A stretch of DNA of 55,793 nucleotides from an uncultured Eubacterium sp. (GTDB lineage: Bacteria; Bacillota; Clostridia; Lachnospirales; Lachnospiraceae): positions 1 through 55,793 of the forward strand of contig URQO01000006.1 of assembly GCA_900550135.1 (NCBI GenBank), given 5' to 3'. The notes below the pieces were generated by a model that did no database searches, was not told the DNA's origin, and saw only the letters and a program-made list of their open reading frames with translations. Each line of letters begins with the position of its first letter. Within the stretch, counting starts at the first letter, position 1. Positions 15,438-24,729 of the stretch are shown here, one piece after another. Position numbers and translations under genes: made by a program.

Positions 15438-16394
15438 ATGATTAATATGACCGTACTTATCAACCAGCTTATTCAACTTTTCATTATTATTTGTCTTGGT
15501 TTTATAGCTTATAAATCAAAAGCCTTAGACGAATATTCCACAAAAATATTGAATAAGTTTGTTTTAAATATAACATTGCCTTTTATGACAATTGATTCAG
15601 TTTTATCAATGAAACAAAGACCTGAAAGTTCTGAATTTGCCCTACTTTTTGGTTCTTCCATTATTTTCTATCTGATTATGCCTGTTATTGCATTTATAGT
15701 AGTAAAAATCATGATGAAAACCATGCACATTATCGGTTCAAGACAAGGTGCATACATGTTTATGATGATTTTTTCCAATGTAGGATTTATGGGTTTTCCA
15801 ATACTACAGGCAGCATGTGGTGCAGGTGGTGACACTGCAGTATTTTATGCTGCTATATTAAACATTTTCTTTAATATTAGTGCATTTTCCTATGGTGTAA
15901 TTATTATTGGCTATGGTGATACTAAAAGGGCAACTCTTAAACTTAAATCACTTATTTCACCTGCCATAATAAGCTCTGTTTTGGCAATATTTATATATTT
16001 GTTAGATATTCATTTTCCAGCCACAATCGAAAGTGTAATTGACACTGTAGGTGGTCTTACCTCACCTCTTGCCATGATTTTAGTTGGTGCCACACTTGCA
16101 TCAATAAAACTTGCAGATGTATTTGATGAGTGGCGTATATACGTTTTTACAATTATAAAACAAATTCTTTTACCAATTATACTTTATCCTGTTTTCAGAT
16201 TTTTCCTTGGAACAGGACTGTTGTTCAATGTAATGTTTATTGAATTTTTAATGCCTGCTGCAAACACGGCATTAATGATTTCATCAGAATATGGTGCTGA
16301 TACAAAATTTGTTTCGAAAACAATATTTATTACAACTGCACTGTCACTGATTACAATTCCACTTACACTATATCTGTGTGGAATAATATACTAA
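15438..16394 (+). CDS. AEC (auxin efflux carrier) family transporter
   Basis: The 318-residue membrane protein has about ten helices in the inverted-repeat arrangement of the AEC family (MINMTVLINQLIQLFIIICLGF to the C-terminal ITIPLTLYLCGIIY). Family signatures include NKFVLNITLPFMTIDSV and FSNVGFMGFPI. Bacterial members transport organic acids such as malate. The ATG at 15438 has a perfect AAGGAG box and lies 44 bases after the promoter. It converges on a paralogue (stop codons four bases apart) encoded on the opposite strand. Confidence 0.9.
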   Translation: MINMTVLINQLIQLFIIICLGFIAYKSKALDEYSTKILNKFVLNITLPFMTIDSVLSMKQRPESSEFALLFGSSIIFYLIMPVIAFIVVKIMMKTMHIIGSRQGAYMFMMIFSNVGFMGFPILQAACGAGGDTAVFYAAILNIFFNISAFSYGVIIIGYGDTKRATLKLKSLISPAIISSVLAIFIYLLDIHFPATIESVIDTVGGLTSPLAMILVGATLASIKLADVFDEWRIYVFTIIKQILLPIILYPVFRFFLGTGLLFNVMFIEFLMPAANTALMISSEYGADTKFVSKTIFITTALSLITIPLTLYLCGIIY

Positions 16395-16398
16395 AATT

Positions 16399-17346
16399 TT
16401 ATAAATATCCCATTGTTCTTAAAACAAATATAATTGCTGTTATGGAAAATGCTGAAAACATTGTAGTCAGCACAATTACGCTACTTGTAAGTGTTCCCTC
16501 TGATTTCATGCTTTTTGCCATAACATAACAGCTTGGTGTGGTTGGTGAGCCAAGCATTATTACAATGGCAAGTAATTCACTGTTTCTAAATCCCAGCATA
16601 ACAGCCAATGGCAAAAATATAATCGGCCAGCCTATCAGCTTTAGTGTTGTGGCAATTACAGCCGGTTTTATTTTTTTCAGTGCTTTTCCTATTTCAAAAC
16701 TTCCACCAATAGCCAGCAATGCAAGTGGTGTTGTGATTTTTGCAAAGTTGTTGATTGTGTTATCAATCATAATTGGGAAATCTACTTTTAATGCTGACAG
16801 AATCACCCCTACTACTATACCTATAATAATTGGATTTGTAGCAATTCCCTTTAATGTTTTTGCCAGCGTCTTTTCCTGCGTTGCTCCCTTTTCAGGACAA
16901 AATACGGTAAGTATAATAACTGCATAAACATTGTAAAATGGTACGGCACCTATAATCATAAGTGGAAGCATTCCTGTGTTTCCATAAATATTTAAAATAA
17001 ACGCTGCTCCAAGCACAGCTGCACTGCTTCTATACGATGCCTGCACAAACTCTGCCAAAATGTTTTTATCTTTCATAATAAGCATTGCCACTACTGTTGT
17101 TCCAACGCAGCATAACAGTGTAACTAAAAAGCAAAACAACACATACTTTAACTGAAAATGAGCTATAAAATCATTGCTCATCATATCCTGTATCAACAAT
17201 AATGGTAAGGTTAATGAAAATGTTAATTTGTTTGCTGCCTTTATAAATCCTTCATTAATCCAACCTATTTTTTTTAATGTGTATCCTGCCACAATAACCA
17301 CAAAAACTGGCACTGTAGCATTTAAACTGTATATAAAATTATCCAT
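16399..17346 (-). CDS. AEC family transporter, paralogue
   Basis: The 315-residue protein has the same fold as its convergent neighbour: MDNFIYSLNATVPVFVVIVAGYTLKKIG, then NKLTFSLTLPLLLIQDM, and the repeat signature SPTTPSCYVMAKSM near the end. It is a secondary transporter, probably for an organic anion. Gene duplication followed by inversion could have produced the pair, but the two proteins have diverged considerably. Confidence 0.9.
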   Translation of the reverse strand: MDNFIYSLNATVPVFVVIVAGYTLKKIGWINEGFIKAANKLTFSLTLPLLLIQDMMSNDFIAHFQLKYVLFCFLVTLLCCVGTTVVAMLIMKDKNILAEFVQASYRSSAAVLGAAFILNIYGNTGMLPLMIIGAVPFYNVYAVIILTVFCPEKGATQEKTLAKTLKGIATNPIIIGIVVGVILSALKVDFPIMIDNTINNFAKITTPLALLAIGGSFEIGKALKKIKPAVIATTLKLIGWPIIFLPLAVMLGFRNSELLAIVIMLGSPTTPSCYVMAKSMKSEGTLTSSVIVLTTMFSAFSITAIIFVLRTMGYL

Positions 17347-17423
17347 TTTGGTTCCTCTTTTTTATTTTTGGTTTACTATTATAAAGTTTGTTATTTTTAC
17401 TATTTCCTAATATTTAATATTTT

Positions 17424-18332
17424 TTAAGATTTTGCGCCCAACAATATTTTATTTTGTAAATCTGAATCAAACTTTCCATCCTTAATCATCTCAATTTCAT
17501 AACCATATGGCGGATAAGATTTTTTACTGTTTTCAGGATCTTTTACGTATGGTGTTTCAAGAATCTTTGGTACATTCTCAAATTCCTTCATATAAATAAT
17601 TTCCCTTAAGGTATCGTAACCTATATTTCCAAATCCAATGTTTTCATGTCTGTCTTTTCCTGCCCCACATGGATTTTTACTGTCATTGATGTGGAACACT
17701 GCAATTTGGTCTGTTCCAATGACTTTGTCAAACTTTTCAAATGTACCACTTAAATCATTTACCAGATCATATCCACTGTCGTGAACATGGCATGTATCAA
17801 AACATACTCTTAACTTGTCATTGTATTTTACACCGTCATAAATCCTTGCCAATTCTTCAAAATTTCTACCAATTTCACTACCTTTTCCTGCCATTGTTTC
17901 AAGGGCTATACATACATCGGTATCGTTTGTCAAAACATCATTGATTCCTTTTATAATCTGATTTATACCTGCATCCACACCTGCCCCAACGTGAGCACCC
18001 GGATGAAGTACCATCACCTTGCTACCCATTGCACTACTTCTTTTTAATTCTGTATCAAGAAATGTTTCTGCAATTTCAAAAGTTTCAGGCTTTATGGTAT
18101 TTCCTAAATTTATAATATAAGGTGCGTGAATTATAATTTCTAAAATTTCATTCTCCTTCATATACTTCCACGCATTTTCTATGTTTAACTGACTTATGTC
18201 TTTTCTAATTGTATTTTGTGGTGCACCTGTATATGCCATAAATACATTTGCTCCATAGGATTTTGCTTCCTTTGCTGAGCCAAGAAGCATTTCCTTACCA
18301 CTCATTTTTACATGGGAACCAATCTTTAACAT
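17424..18332 (-). CDS. nfo: endonuclease IV (AP endonuclease, family 2)
   Basis: A zinc-dependent TIM-barrel nuclease that cleaves 5' to abasic sites. Recognisable features are MLKIGSHVKMSGKEML, VMVLHPGAHVGAG, ALETMAGKGSEIG, VCFDTCHVHDSGYD, VFHINDSKNPCGAGKDRHENIGFG and ILETPY, which supply the metal-binding His, Glu and Asp residues. The ATG at 18330-18332, just after a GGAGGA box, is chosen over the longer frame to 18365. The length, 302 residues, is slightly above E. coli Nfo. It is the second abasic-site endonuclease in this window besides Xth. Confidence 0.95.
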   Translation of the reverse strand: MLKIGSHVKMSGKEMLLGSAKEAKSYGANVFMAYTGAPQNTIRKDISQLNIENAWKYMKENEILEIIIHAPYIINLGNTIKPETFEIAETFLDTELKRSSAMGSKVMVLHPGAHVGAGVDAGINQIIKGINDVLTNDTDVCIALETMAGKGSEIGRNFEELARIYDGVKYNDKLRVCFDTCHVHDSGYDLVNDLSGTFEKFDKVIGTDQIAVFHINDSKNPCGAGKDRHENIGFGNIGYDTLREIIYMKEFENVPKILETPYVKDPENSKKSYPPYGYEIEMIKDGKFDSDLQNKILLGAKS

Positions 18333-18468
18333 ATTTTCCTCCATCAATCTTATAAAAATTTTCATCCCTTAATATAGCACACATACTGTTATTTTTCTAT
18401 GATGTTTGATATAATCGACCTACATTTTGCTTAGAACAAAATTTTAATTTTTTCCAAGGAGGAATATT

Positions 18469-19293
18469 ATGAAAAATTTTGCTTACTTAAATACATCGGA
18501 AATATCATTAGATTTTGAAAATAAATTAAGAAAGTTTGCAGACAAATGTATGGGAAACGTGAAAAGATATATCTGCTTTTTTGACGAGGAATCTATTTGC
18601 CCCAACATTCCTAAAATCTATTACGCAAAAAAAGGAAATCAGATTGTGGGATTTTTGTCTATTTATGTATTTGATAAATTAAATTTTGAATTTTGTATTT
18701 TTGTTCATCCTGATTACAGACGTTTAGGTATTGGTACTCAATTATTTAAAAATTTTTACACCACTCAGAAACCTGCTTTGGTTTCTGCTTCTGTTTCACC
18801 TGACAACAAACCCTGTATAGCTTTTTTAAATTCTTTTGATTTTGAATTTGCTTCCACTGAATTATTAATGCGATTAAATGCTGAGGACTTTGCATTAACA
18901 GAATCTTTAATCCAAAGTTCTCTATCAAATGATTTCATTACAAATGAAGATTTTTCGGTTTCTTACATGGAAGATGATGACTGTTTCAAATTGATATTGG
19001 ACGAGAAGGAAGTTGGACAATGTTTCATAAGTGTAATCGGACATAATATTAACAGAACTCTAAACTACTGTATATCTGATGTTTATATTAACGAAGATTA
19101 TCGTGGCAGACACCTTGGCTGTGTTTTTTTATACAATGTACTTTCTAAACTCTTTGACACAAATAATCATATAATTCTTCATGTTGTAAAAGAAAATGTG
19201 CCTGCATACAATCTCTATAAAAAAATAGGGTTCAAAGTTACCGAAACATCTCTTACCTACGAAAAAAATATGCCTGCTCACAAATGTGAGTAG
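18469..19293 (+). CDS. tandem GNAT N-acetyltransferase
   Basis: The 274-residue protein contains two GNAT domains. The first has VHPDYRRLGIGTQLFKNF (acetyl-CoA loop) and SPDNKPCIAFLNSFDFEF. The second has YINEDYRGRHLGCVFLYNVLSKLF and ENVPAYNLYKKIGFKVTE. Both halves keep an R/Q-x-x-G-x-G/A-like pyrophosphate loop, although the second is weaker (RGRHLG). Substrate unknown. The start has an AAGGAGGAA box. The stop codon lies inside a terminator stem. Confidence 0.85.
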   Translation: MKNFAYLNTSEISLDFENKLRKFADKCMGNVKRYICFFDEESICPNIPKIYYAKKGNQIVGFLSIYVFDKLNFEFCIFVHPDYRRLGIGTQLFKNFYTTQKPALVSASVSPDNKPCIAFLNSFDFEFASTELLMRLNAEDFALTESLIQSSLSNDFITNEDFSVSYMEDDDCFKLILDEKEVGQCFISVIGHNINRTLNYCISDVYINEDYRGRHLGCVFLYNVLSKLFDTNNHIILHVVKENVPAYNLYKKIGFKVTETSLTYEKNMPAHKCE

Positions 19294-19307
19294 GCACATT
19301 TTTTTTA
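19271..19307. terminator. bidirectional terminator overlapping a stop codon
   Basis: TGCCTGCTCAC pairs with GTGAGTAGGCA (one G-U) around AAAT and is followed by nine pyrimidine-rich bases. The minus-strand reading also ends in TTTTTTT, so it serves both the GNAT gene and lepB. The GNAT stop codon (TAG, 19291-19293) is within the stem. Confidence 0.85.
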
Positions 19308-19316
19308 TTAATATAT

Positions 19317-20126
19317 TTACTTTTTGTCCACAGAATAAGTTACCTTGTCAAAAGTCTCAATGTCTATAGAACCTTTTGACCAATATTTAAATTCTGCCTT
19401 TGCAATAATCTTGTCACGTTTTACGTATGTATTAATCCAATATCTTGCATCATTTGAGCTGTTTCTGTTGTCGCCCATTACAAAATAGCATCCTTCTGGT
19501 ACATTGTACTCCAACTCTTCTGTACTACCATTCATTTCAGTCCACTCTTCAGGAAGATATGGTTCCTCAAGTGGTGTTTTTGAATCATTAATATAGATTT
19601 TTGCATCTCTGATAACTACCTTGTCTCCAGGAAGACCAATTACTCTTTTTACAAAATATTTATCAGAAGCAAGACTTCCTTTTTCGTAGTAATCAGGATT
19701 TTCAAAAATAACAATATCACCACGCTTTGGATCTGAAAGCCAATATGCTGTTCTTAAACCTATCATTCTGTCTTTTTCCAGAATAGTATTCTTCATTGAA
19801 CCTGATGGAACATTTGCATTCATAATAATACAATTGTTTACAACAAACGCAATAATTACTGCAATAATGAAAATTTTAATCCAACTAAAAATTTCTCTTT
19901 TCAGACTGAATTCTTCATCTCCTTTTTTCCTCTTTTTTACAGCTTTTTTTCCCTTTGAAGAATCTTGTTCTTCTAACTGTATATTTTCATTTGTTTTCTT
20001 TGCATCTTCTGTAGATTCACTACTTTGTTCATCTGTTGATACATCTTTGTTTACAACTACATCCCCCGTTGTATTTTCATTTTTCACTTTCTCCTGATTG
20101 TCAGGAGTCATTTTATTTTCTTCCAT
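19317..20126 (-). CDS. lepB: signal peptidase I
   Basis: A membrane-bound serine-lysine protease that removes signal peptides from secreted proteins, including the several encoded in this window. An unusually long, charged cytoplasmic N-terminus (about 85 residues, rich in Glu, Lys and Ser) precedes one membrane helix (IKIFIIAVIIAFVVNNCII). Next come the catalytic Ser in NVPSGSMKNTI, the general-base Lys in KYFVKRVIGLPGDKV, and the C-terminal box GDNRNSSNDARYW. The ATG at 20124-20126 has an AGAGGA box and is preferred to the one at 20141. Residue numbering uses this start. Confidence 0.95.
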   Translation of the reverse strand: MEENKMTPDNQEKVKNENTTGDVVVNKDVSTDEQSSESTEDAKKTNENIQLEEQDSSKGKKAVKKRKKGDEEFSLKREIFSWIKIFIIAVIIAFVVNNCIIMNANVPSGSMKNTILEKDRMIGLRTAYWLSDPKRGDIVIFENPDYYEKGSLASDKYFVKRVIGLPGDKVVIRDAKIYINDSKTPLEEPYLPEEWTEMNGSTEELEYNVPEGCYFVMGDNRNSSNDARYWINTYVKRDKIIAKAEFKYWSKGSIDIETFDKVTYSVDKK

Positions 20127-20227
20127 ATTATGTCCTCTCATTTCGTTTTATAACCACACGCACTAGTATAAACGTATATAATTACATATGCAATTAATGA
20201 ATTGTTATAATTTTGTAAACATTACAA

Positions 20228-20848
20228 TTATCTGATAAAGTTTGTTTTAACCGGTGTTTCAGGTTCAGGATGAACTATTCCCTTTTCTTTTCCAGCCTCA
20301 ATACATTTTAATATCCATGCCATGTTTCTTGCAATATTTCGTACAATCTGAAGTCCTTCTTCGTCTTTTTTTACGTCTTCAGGTGTTGAACCATGTACCA
20401 TTGGCCAGTAATTGCCGTTAATCAGTGGCATATGGAAAAACTCAGGTATCTTTGCAATTTCATCAAGAGCTGATGTTGTACCTGCTCTTCTTGCGCTAAC
20501 TACCATTGCTGCCGGTTTGTATTTTAAATATTTTCCTGCACTCCATGACAGACGATGCAAAAATCCCATCATATTTCCACTAACTGATGCATAGTGAACA
20601 GGACTTCCAAATACAACTGCATCTGCATCTTTTAATTTGCCTGCAGCCTCTACTACCTCACCACCGTATACACATTCACCGTTTTTGCTACATCCACCAC
20701 AGCCCATACAACTGCCCTGGGGATGTGCTCCTATATGCATAATCTCTGTTTCAATTCCTTCTTCATTCAAAACTTTTGCCATTTCATCCAAAGCTGTATA
20801 TGTACAGCCCTTTGCCTTTGGACTTCCGTTAAACATTAATACTTTCAT
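20228..20848 (-). CDS. flavodoxin-like NAD(P)H-dependent oxidoreductase
   Basis: The 206-residue protein has the FMN-binding flavodoxin fold of the NADPH-dependent FMN reductase family: MKVLMFNGSPKAKGCTYTALDEM, then a Cys cluster CMGCGGCSKNGEC, then DAVVFGSPVHYASVSG. The Cys cluster matches the iron-sulfur flavoprotein-like subset of this family and may hold a cluster. Such enzymes in anaerobes reduce quinones, nitro compounds or oxygen species, but the substrate is unknown. Strong RBS spacing upstream of 20848 supports the start. It has no obvious operon partner. Confidence 0.88.
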   Translation of the reverse strand: MKVLMFNGSPKAKGCTYTALDEMAKVLNEEGIETEIMHIGAHPQGSCMGCGGCSKNGECVYGGEVVEAAGKLKDADAVVFGSPVHYASVSGNMMGFLHRLSWSAGKYLKYKPAAMVVSARRAGTTSALDEIAKIPEFFHMPLINGNYWPMVHGSTPEDVKKDEEGLQIVRNIARNMAWILKCIEAGKEKGIVHPEPETPVKTNFIR

Positions 20849-21135
20849 CTATTTAATCTCCTATTTTTAATCTTAACCTGCTATATTATACCACATTTTT
20901 CTTACTTATTCCTTATTATATTTATTATGTTTTAGATGGTTTTATGAAAAATCTGTCAATATATTTTTAATATGAAAATGTTCATCTGTATTTGTATGTA
21001 ATCTTTTAAATTTTCTTCTATAGTTAGTGCAATTTTTTTAATTTTTCACTGAATTATCCTATTGTAATCTTGATTTAATTTTGGTACTCTAATCAGAGGA
21101 TTTTATACTTATAGATTAGATTTGGGAGGATTTTT

Positions 21136-21717
21136 ATGAACTTTTTAGAAGAAAGAATTGTTAAAGACGGCATAGTAAAAGAAGGAAATGTTCTAAAGGT
21201 AGATAGTTTTTTAAATCATCAGATGGATATACAACTTTTTGAACAGATGGGTGAAGAATTTAAAAAGCGTTTTGCCGATGCCAACATAAACAAAATTGTA
21301 ACTATTGAATCTTCTGGTATTGGCATTGCATGTATCGTTGCCAGATATTTTGATGTTCCTGTAGTTTTTGCTAAAAAGTCAAAAAGTATTAATATTGATG
21401 GCGATATGTATGTTGCCGAAGTTGAATCATTTACACACAAGTGTAAGAATCAGGTTATTGTTTCAAAGAAATTTTTAAATGACAATGACCATGTACTTAT
21501 TATTGACGATTTTCTTGCAAATGGTTGTGCATTGCAGGGACTTATTTCTATTGTCAGTGAAGCCGGTGGTACTGTCGAAGGTATTGGTATTGCCATTGAA
21601 AAAGGATTCCAGGCAGGTGGTCGTATGATTAGAAATCTTGGATACAGACTTGAATCTTTGGCCATTGTAGACAGCATGGATTCTGCAAATGGAACTATTG
21701 AATTTCGCAAGCAGTAG
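21136..21717 (+). CDS. xpt: xanthine phosphoribosyltransferase
   Basis: Converts xanthine plus PRPP to XMP in purine salvage. The 193-residue protein matches Xpt in length and motifs: MNFLEERIVKDGIVKEGNVLKVDSFLNHQMD, the type I PRTase loop VLIIDDFLANGCALQG, and EKGFQAGGRMI. A GGGAGG box precedes the start. It is followed 98 bases later by a purine permease, as in Bacillus xpt-pbuX. No purine riboswitch consensus is visible in the 287 bases upstream, although one controls xpt in many relatives. Confidence 0.95.
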   Translation: MNFLEERIVKDGIVKEGNVLKVDSFLNHQMDIQLFEQMGEEFKKRFADANINKIVTIESSGIGIACIVARYFDVPVVFAKKSKSINIDGDMYVAEVESFTHKCKNQVIVSKKFLNDNDHVLIIDDFLANGCALQGLISIVSEAGGTVEGIGIAIEKGFQAGGRMIRNLGYRLESLAIVDSMDSANGTIEFRKQ

Positions 21718-21814
21718 TTTTTCGCACCCAATAATACGAAAACATCTTTGATTTCTAATATAAATGAAATATTACAAACTATAATTTTATATAAACACAG
21801 GAGAAAAATTTATT

Positions 21815-23140
21815 ATGAACAAAACAAAACAATCTGGAAACACAGAGAATCTTTATCACCTTGACGGAAAGATTCCTGTTAAGACTGCTATTCCTTTTGG
21901 ATTGCAGCACATTCTTGCAATGTTTGTAGCAAACATTGCGCCAATTTCAATTGTAGCAGGTGCCTGTGGTCTTAAATCTTCACAGACAGCCATGCTCATC
22001 CAATGCGCCATGATTATTGCAGGTATTGGTACCTTGATTCAGCTTTTCCCAGTTTGGAAAGTTGGTTCAGGACTTCCTATTGTTATGGGCATTAGTTTTA
22101 CTTTTGTATCTGTATTTTGTTATATCGGTCCAAAGTACGGATATGGTACCATTATGGGTGCTGTGTTGATAGGTGGTATCATCGAAGGTCTTTTGGGACT
22201 TTTTGCAAAATATTGGATTAAAATTATTACACCTGTAGTTGCAGCCAGTGTTGTTACTGCTATTGGTTTTTCATTGCTTTCCGTTGGTGCATCATCATTT
22301 GGTGGTGGCAGTGGCAGTGAAACTTTCGGTGCATCACAGCATTGGATTTTAGGTTGTATCACATTACTTGCATGTATTTTATTTAATATTTTCGCAAAAG
22401 GATTTTGGAAACAATTATCGGTTTTGTTTGGACTGATTGTAGGTTATATTGTTGCTACATGTATGGGCATGGTTGATTTTACAGCTATAAAGGAAAGTTC
22501 AATTATTGCTCTTCCACATTTTATGCCTTTCAAAATGGATTTTAACTGGAATGCAATTATTTCTGTTACTCTTATTTTCCTTGTTTCTGCAACGGAAACT
22601 ATTGGTGACACAAGTGCCCTTGCATCGTCAGCTTTAGATAGAAATGCATCAACTAAGGAGACTTCTGGCTCTATTGCCTGCGATGGTTTTGTAAGTTCTA
22701 TTTCATCACTGTTTGGATGTCTTCCAATTACGTCATTTAGCCAAAATGTTGGTCTTGTTGCCATGACAAAAGTTGTCAATCGTTTTGCAATTGCAGCAGG
22801 AGCAATTATCATGATTTTAGCCGGATTTTTCCCTGTGCTTGGTGCCATCCTTGCAACACTGCCTGATGCAGTTCTTGGTGGATGTACCATTATGATGTTC
22901 GGTAATATAGTAATCAGTGGTATGCAGATGCTTGGCAAATGTGGATATTCTCAGCGAAATATCACTATTGTGGCTTTATCTCTTAGTGTTGGGCTTGGTT
23001 TTACACAGGTTCCTGAGATTTTTGCCATCTTTCCACAGATTATTAGAACTGTCTTTGCAGAAAACTGTGTTGCCGTTGTATTTATTATGGCAATTGTACT
23101 AAATCTGATTCTTCCAAAAAATATGGAAGCTGACAGATAA
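21815..23140 (+). CDS. pbuX: nucleobase:cation symporter-2, probable xanthine permease
   Basis: The 441-residue protein has about 13 membrane segments of the NCS2 family. The conserved signature is SATETIGDTSALASSALDR, with the His/Gln stretch GLQHILAMFVANIAPI in the first helix. Its position directly behind xpt supports xanthine as substrate, although uric acid or other purines are possible. A CAGGAGAAA box precedes the start. A strong terminator follows the stop. Confidence 0.92.
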   Translation: MNKTKQSGNTENLYHLDGKIPVKTAIPFGLQHILAMFVANIAPISIVAGACGLKSSQTAMLIQCAMIIAGIGTLIQLFPVWKVGSGLPIVMGISFTFVSVFCYIGPKYGYGTIMGAVLIGGIIEGLLGLFAKYWIKIITPVVAASVVTAIGFSLLSVGASSFGGGSGSETFGASQHWILGCITLLACILFNIFAKGFWKQLSVLFGLIVGYIVATCMGMVDFTAIKESSIIALPHFMPFKMDFNWNAIISVTLIFLVSATETIGDTSALASSALDRNASTKETSGSIACDGFVSSISSLFGCLPITSFSQNVGLVAMTKVVNRFAIAAGAIIMILAGFFPVLGAILATLPDAVLGGCTIMMFGNIVISGMQMLGKCGYSQRNITIVALSLSVGLGFTQVPEIFAIFPQIIRTVFAENCVAVVFIMAIVLNLILPKNMEADR

Positions 23141-23184
23141 AAAAAGTCCTGTATACCATGCTTTGGGTATACAGGACTTTTTTA
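23141..23184. terminator. bidirectional terminator between pbuX and gltD
   Basis: A perfect 12-bp stem GTCCTGTATACC/GGTATACAGGAC flanked by A and T tracts. It serves the convergent pbuX and gltD. Confidence 0.9.
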
Positions 23185-23226
23185 ATATTATGTCAATTCC
23201 GTTTTTCAACTACACTTCCATTTTTA

Positions 23227-24717
23227 TTACAGATTGCTGTAACCCATCAACGACTGATCTACTTCTCTTGCGCAGTCTCTTCCTTCTCTGATTGCCCACA
23301 CAACCAAAGACTGTCCTCTATGAACATCTCCGGCAGCAAATACATTTTCAGTACTTGTGGCATGCTTTGATGGTTCTGTTTTAATGTTTGTTCTACCGTC
23401 AGTTTCAACCTTAAATGCCTTTGTTACATAATCTTCACTTCCAAGGAATCCTGCTGCAATCAATACAAGTTGACAATCAACTTCATATTCTGAACCTTTA
23501 ATTTCAACCATATTCAGTCTTCCTGTTTTTGGATCCTTCTTTGCTTCAAGTTTTACCAAAACTAATTTAGTTAAGTTGCCATCTTTGTCTTTTATAAACT
23601 CCTTAACAGTAGTCTGATATACTCTTGGGTCATGTCCAAATACAGCAATTGCTTCTTCCTGACCGTAATCTGTTTTACAGATACGTGGCCATTCAGGCCA
23701 TGGATTACTTTCCAATCTTTCATCCGGTGCCTTTGGCATCATCTCAAGCTGCAATACACTTTTCGCACCATGACGGATACTTGTTCCTACACAGTCATTT
23801 CCTGTGTCACCACCACCGATTACTACAACATCTTTTCCCTTTGCAGAAATAAATGTTCCATCTTTCAATTTTCCATCATTGTCAAGAAGGCTCTTTGTAG
23901 TAGATGTTAAGAAATCCACTGCAAAGTAAATACCTTTAGCATCTCTTCCCGGTGCTTTAATATCTCTTGCATTTCTTGAACCACAGGCAAGTACAACTCT
24001 GTCATATTTTTTAAGTATGTCTGCTGCCTTTATGTCTTTTCCAACATTTGTGTCTGTAATAAACTCAACACCTTCTTCTTTCATAATATTAACTTTTCTA
24101 TCAATAATATGTTTTTCCAATTTCATATTTGGAATACCATACATCAAAAGTCCACCAACTCTGTCATCACGCTCATATACTGTAACCTGATGACCTCTCT
24201 TATTTAACTGGTCTGCAACGGCAAGTCCTGATGGTCCTGAACCAATAACAGCCACTGTTTTTCCTGTTCTTACAGCAGGAGCCTTTGCCTTTGTATATCC
24301 TTTTTCATATGCATTTTCAATAATCAAATGCTCATTGGCTCTTACTGAAACTGCATCTCCATTAAGTCCACAAGTACACGCCTTCTCGCAAAGAGCAGGA
24401 CATACTCTTGATGTAAACTCAGGGAAATTGTTTGTTTTATGGAGTCTGTTATATGCCTGTTCCATATTTCCCATATACAACAAATCATTCCACTCCGGAA
24501 CTAAGTTATTTAATGGACAACCTGACACCATTCCGGCAATAACCTGACCATTTTGGCAAAATGGAACTCCACAATCCATGCATCTTGCAGCCTGACATTT
24601 TTGCTTGTCCACTGATAGAGGTTCATGGAATTCATTAAAGTTTTTAATTCTTTCTTTTGGAGAAGTTGCCTTTGCTTCTTCTCTTTCATAATCTAAAAAT
24701 CCTGTTGGTTTTCCCAT
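23227..24717 (-). CDS. gltD: glutamate synthase small subunit
   Basis: The 496-residue flavoprotein passes NADPH electrons to GltB. The N-terminal Fe-S region has CQAARCMDCGVPFC and, later, CGLNG; both are features of the two 4Fe-4S clusters of this family. The FAD site is VAVIGSGPSGLAVADQLNKRGHQVTVYE and the NAD(P) site is VVVIGGGDTGNDCVGTSIRHGA. A second dinucleotide motif, GVFAAGD-like ENVFAAGDVHRGQSLV, lies near the end. It follows gltB after 12 bases, so the two are co-translated subunits of NADPH-GOGAT. Confidence 0.96.
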   Translation of the reverse strand: MGKPTGFLDYEREEAKATSPKERIKNFNEFHEPLSVDKQKCQAARCMDCGVPFCQNGQVIAGMVSGCPLNNLVPEWNDLLYMGNMEQAYNRLHKTNNFPEFTSRVCPALCEKACTCGLNGDAVSVRANEHLIIENAYEKGYTKAKAPAVRTGKTVAVIGSGPSGLAVADQLNKRGHQVTVYERDDRVGGLLMYGIPNMKLEKHIIDRKVNIMKEEGVEFITDTNVGKDIKAADILKKYDRVVLACGSRNARDIKAPGRDAKGIYFAVDFLTSTTKSLLDNDGKLKDGTFISAKGKDVVVIGGGDTGNDCVGTSIRHGAKSVLQLEMMPKAPDERLESNPWPEWPRICKTDYGQEEAIAVFGHDPRVYQTTVKEFIKDKDGNLTKLVLVKLEAKKDPKTGRLNMVEIKGSEYEVDCQLVLIAAGFLGSEDYVTKAFKVETDGRTNIKTEPSKHATSTENVFAAGDVHRGQSLVVWAIREGRDCAREVDQSLMGYSNL

Positions 24718-24729
24718 TATATTATCCTC

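Noticed and set aside
20880..21135. Purine riboswitch upstream of xpt
   Set aside because: The gap was read against the guanine/xanthine aptamer core. No matching junction or paired P1-P3 stems were found; only a small CTCT-AATC-AGAG hairpin near 21088 is visible.
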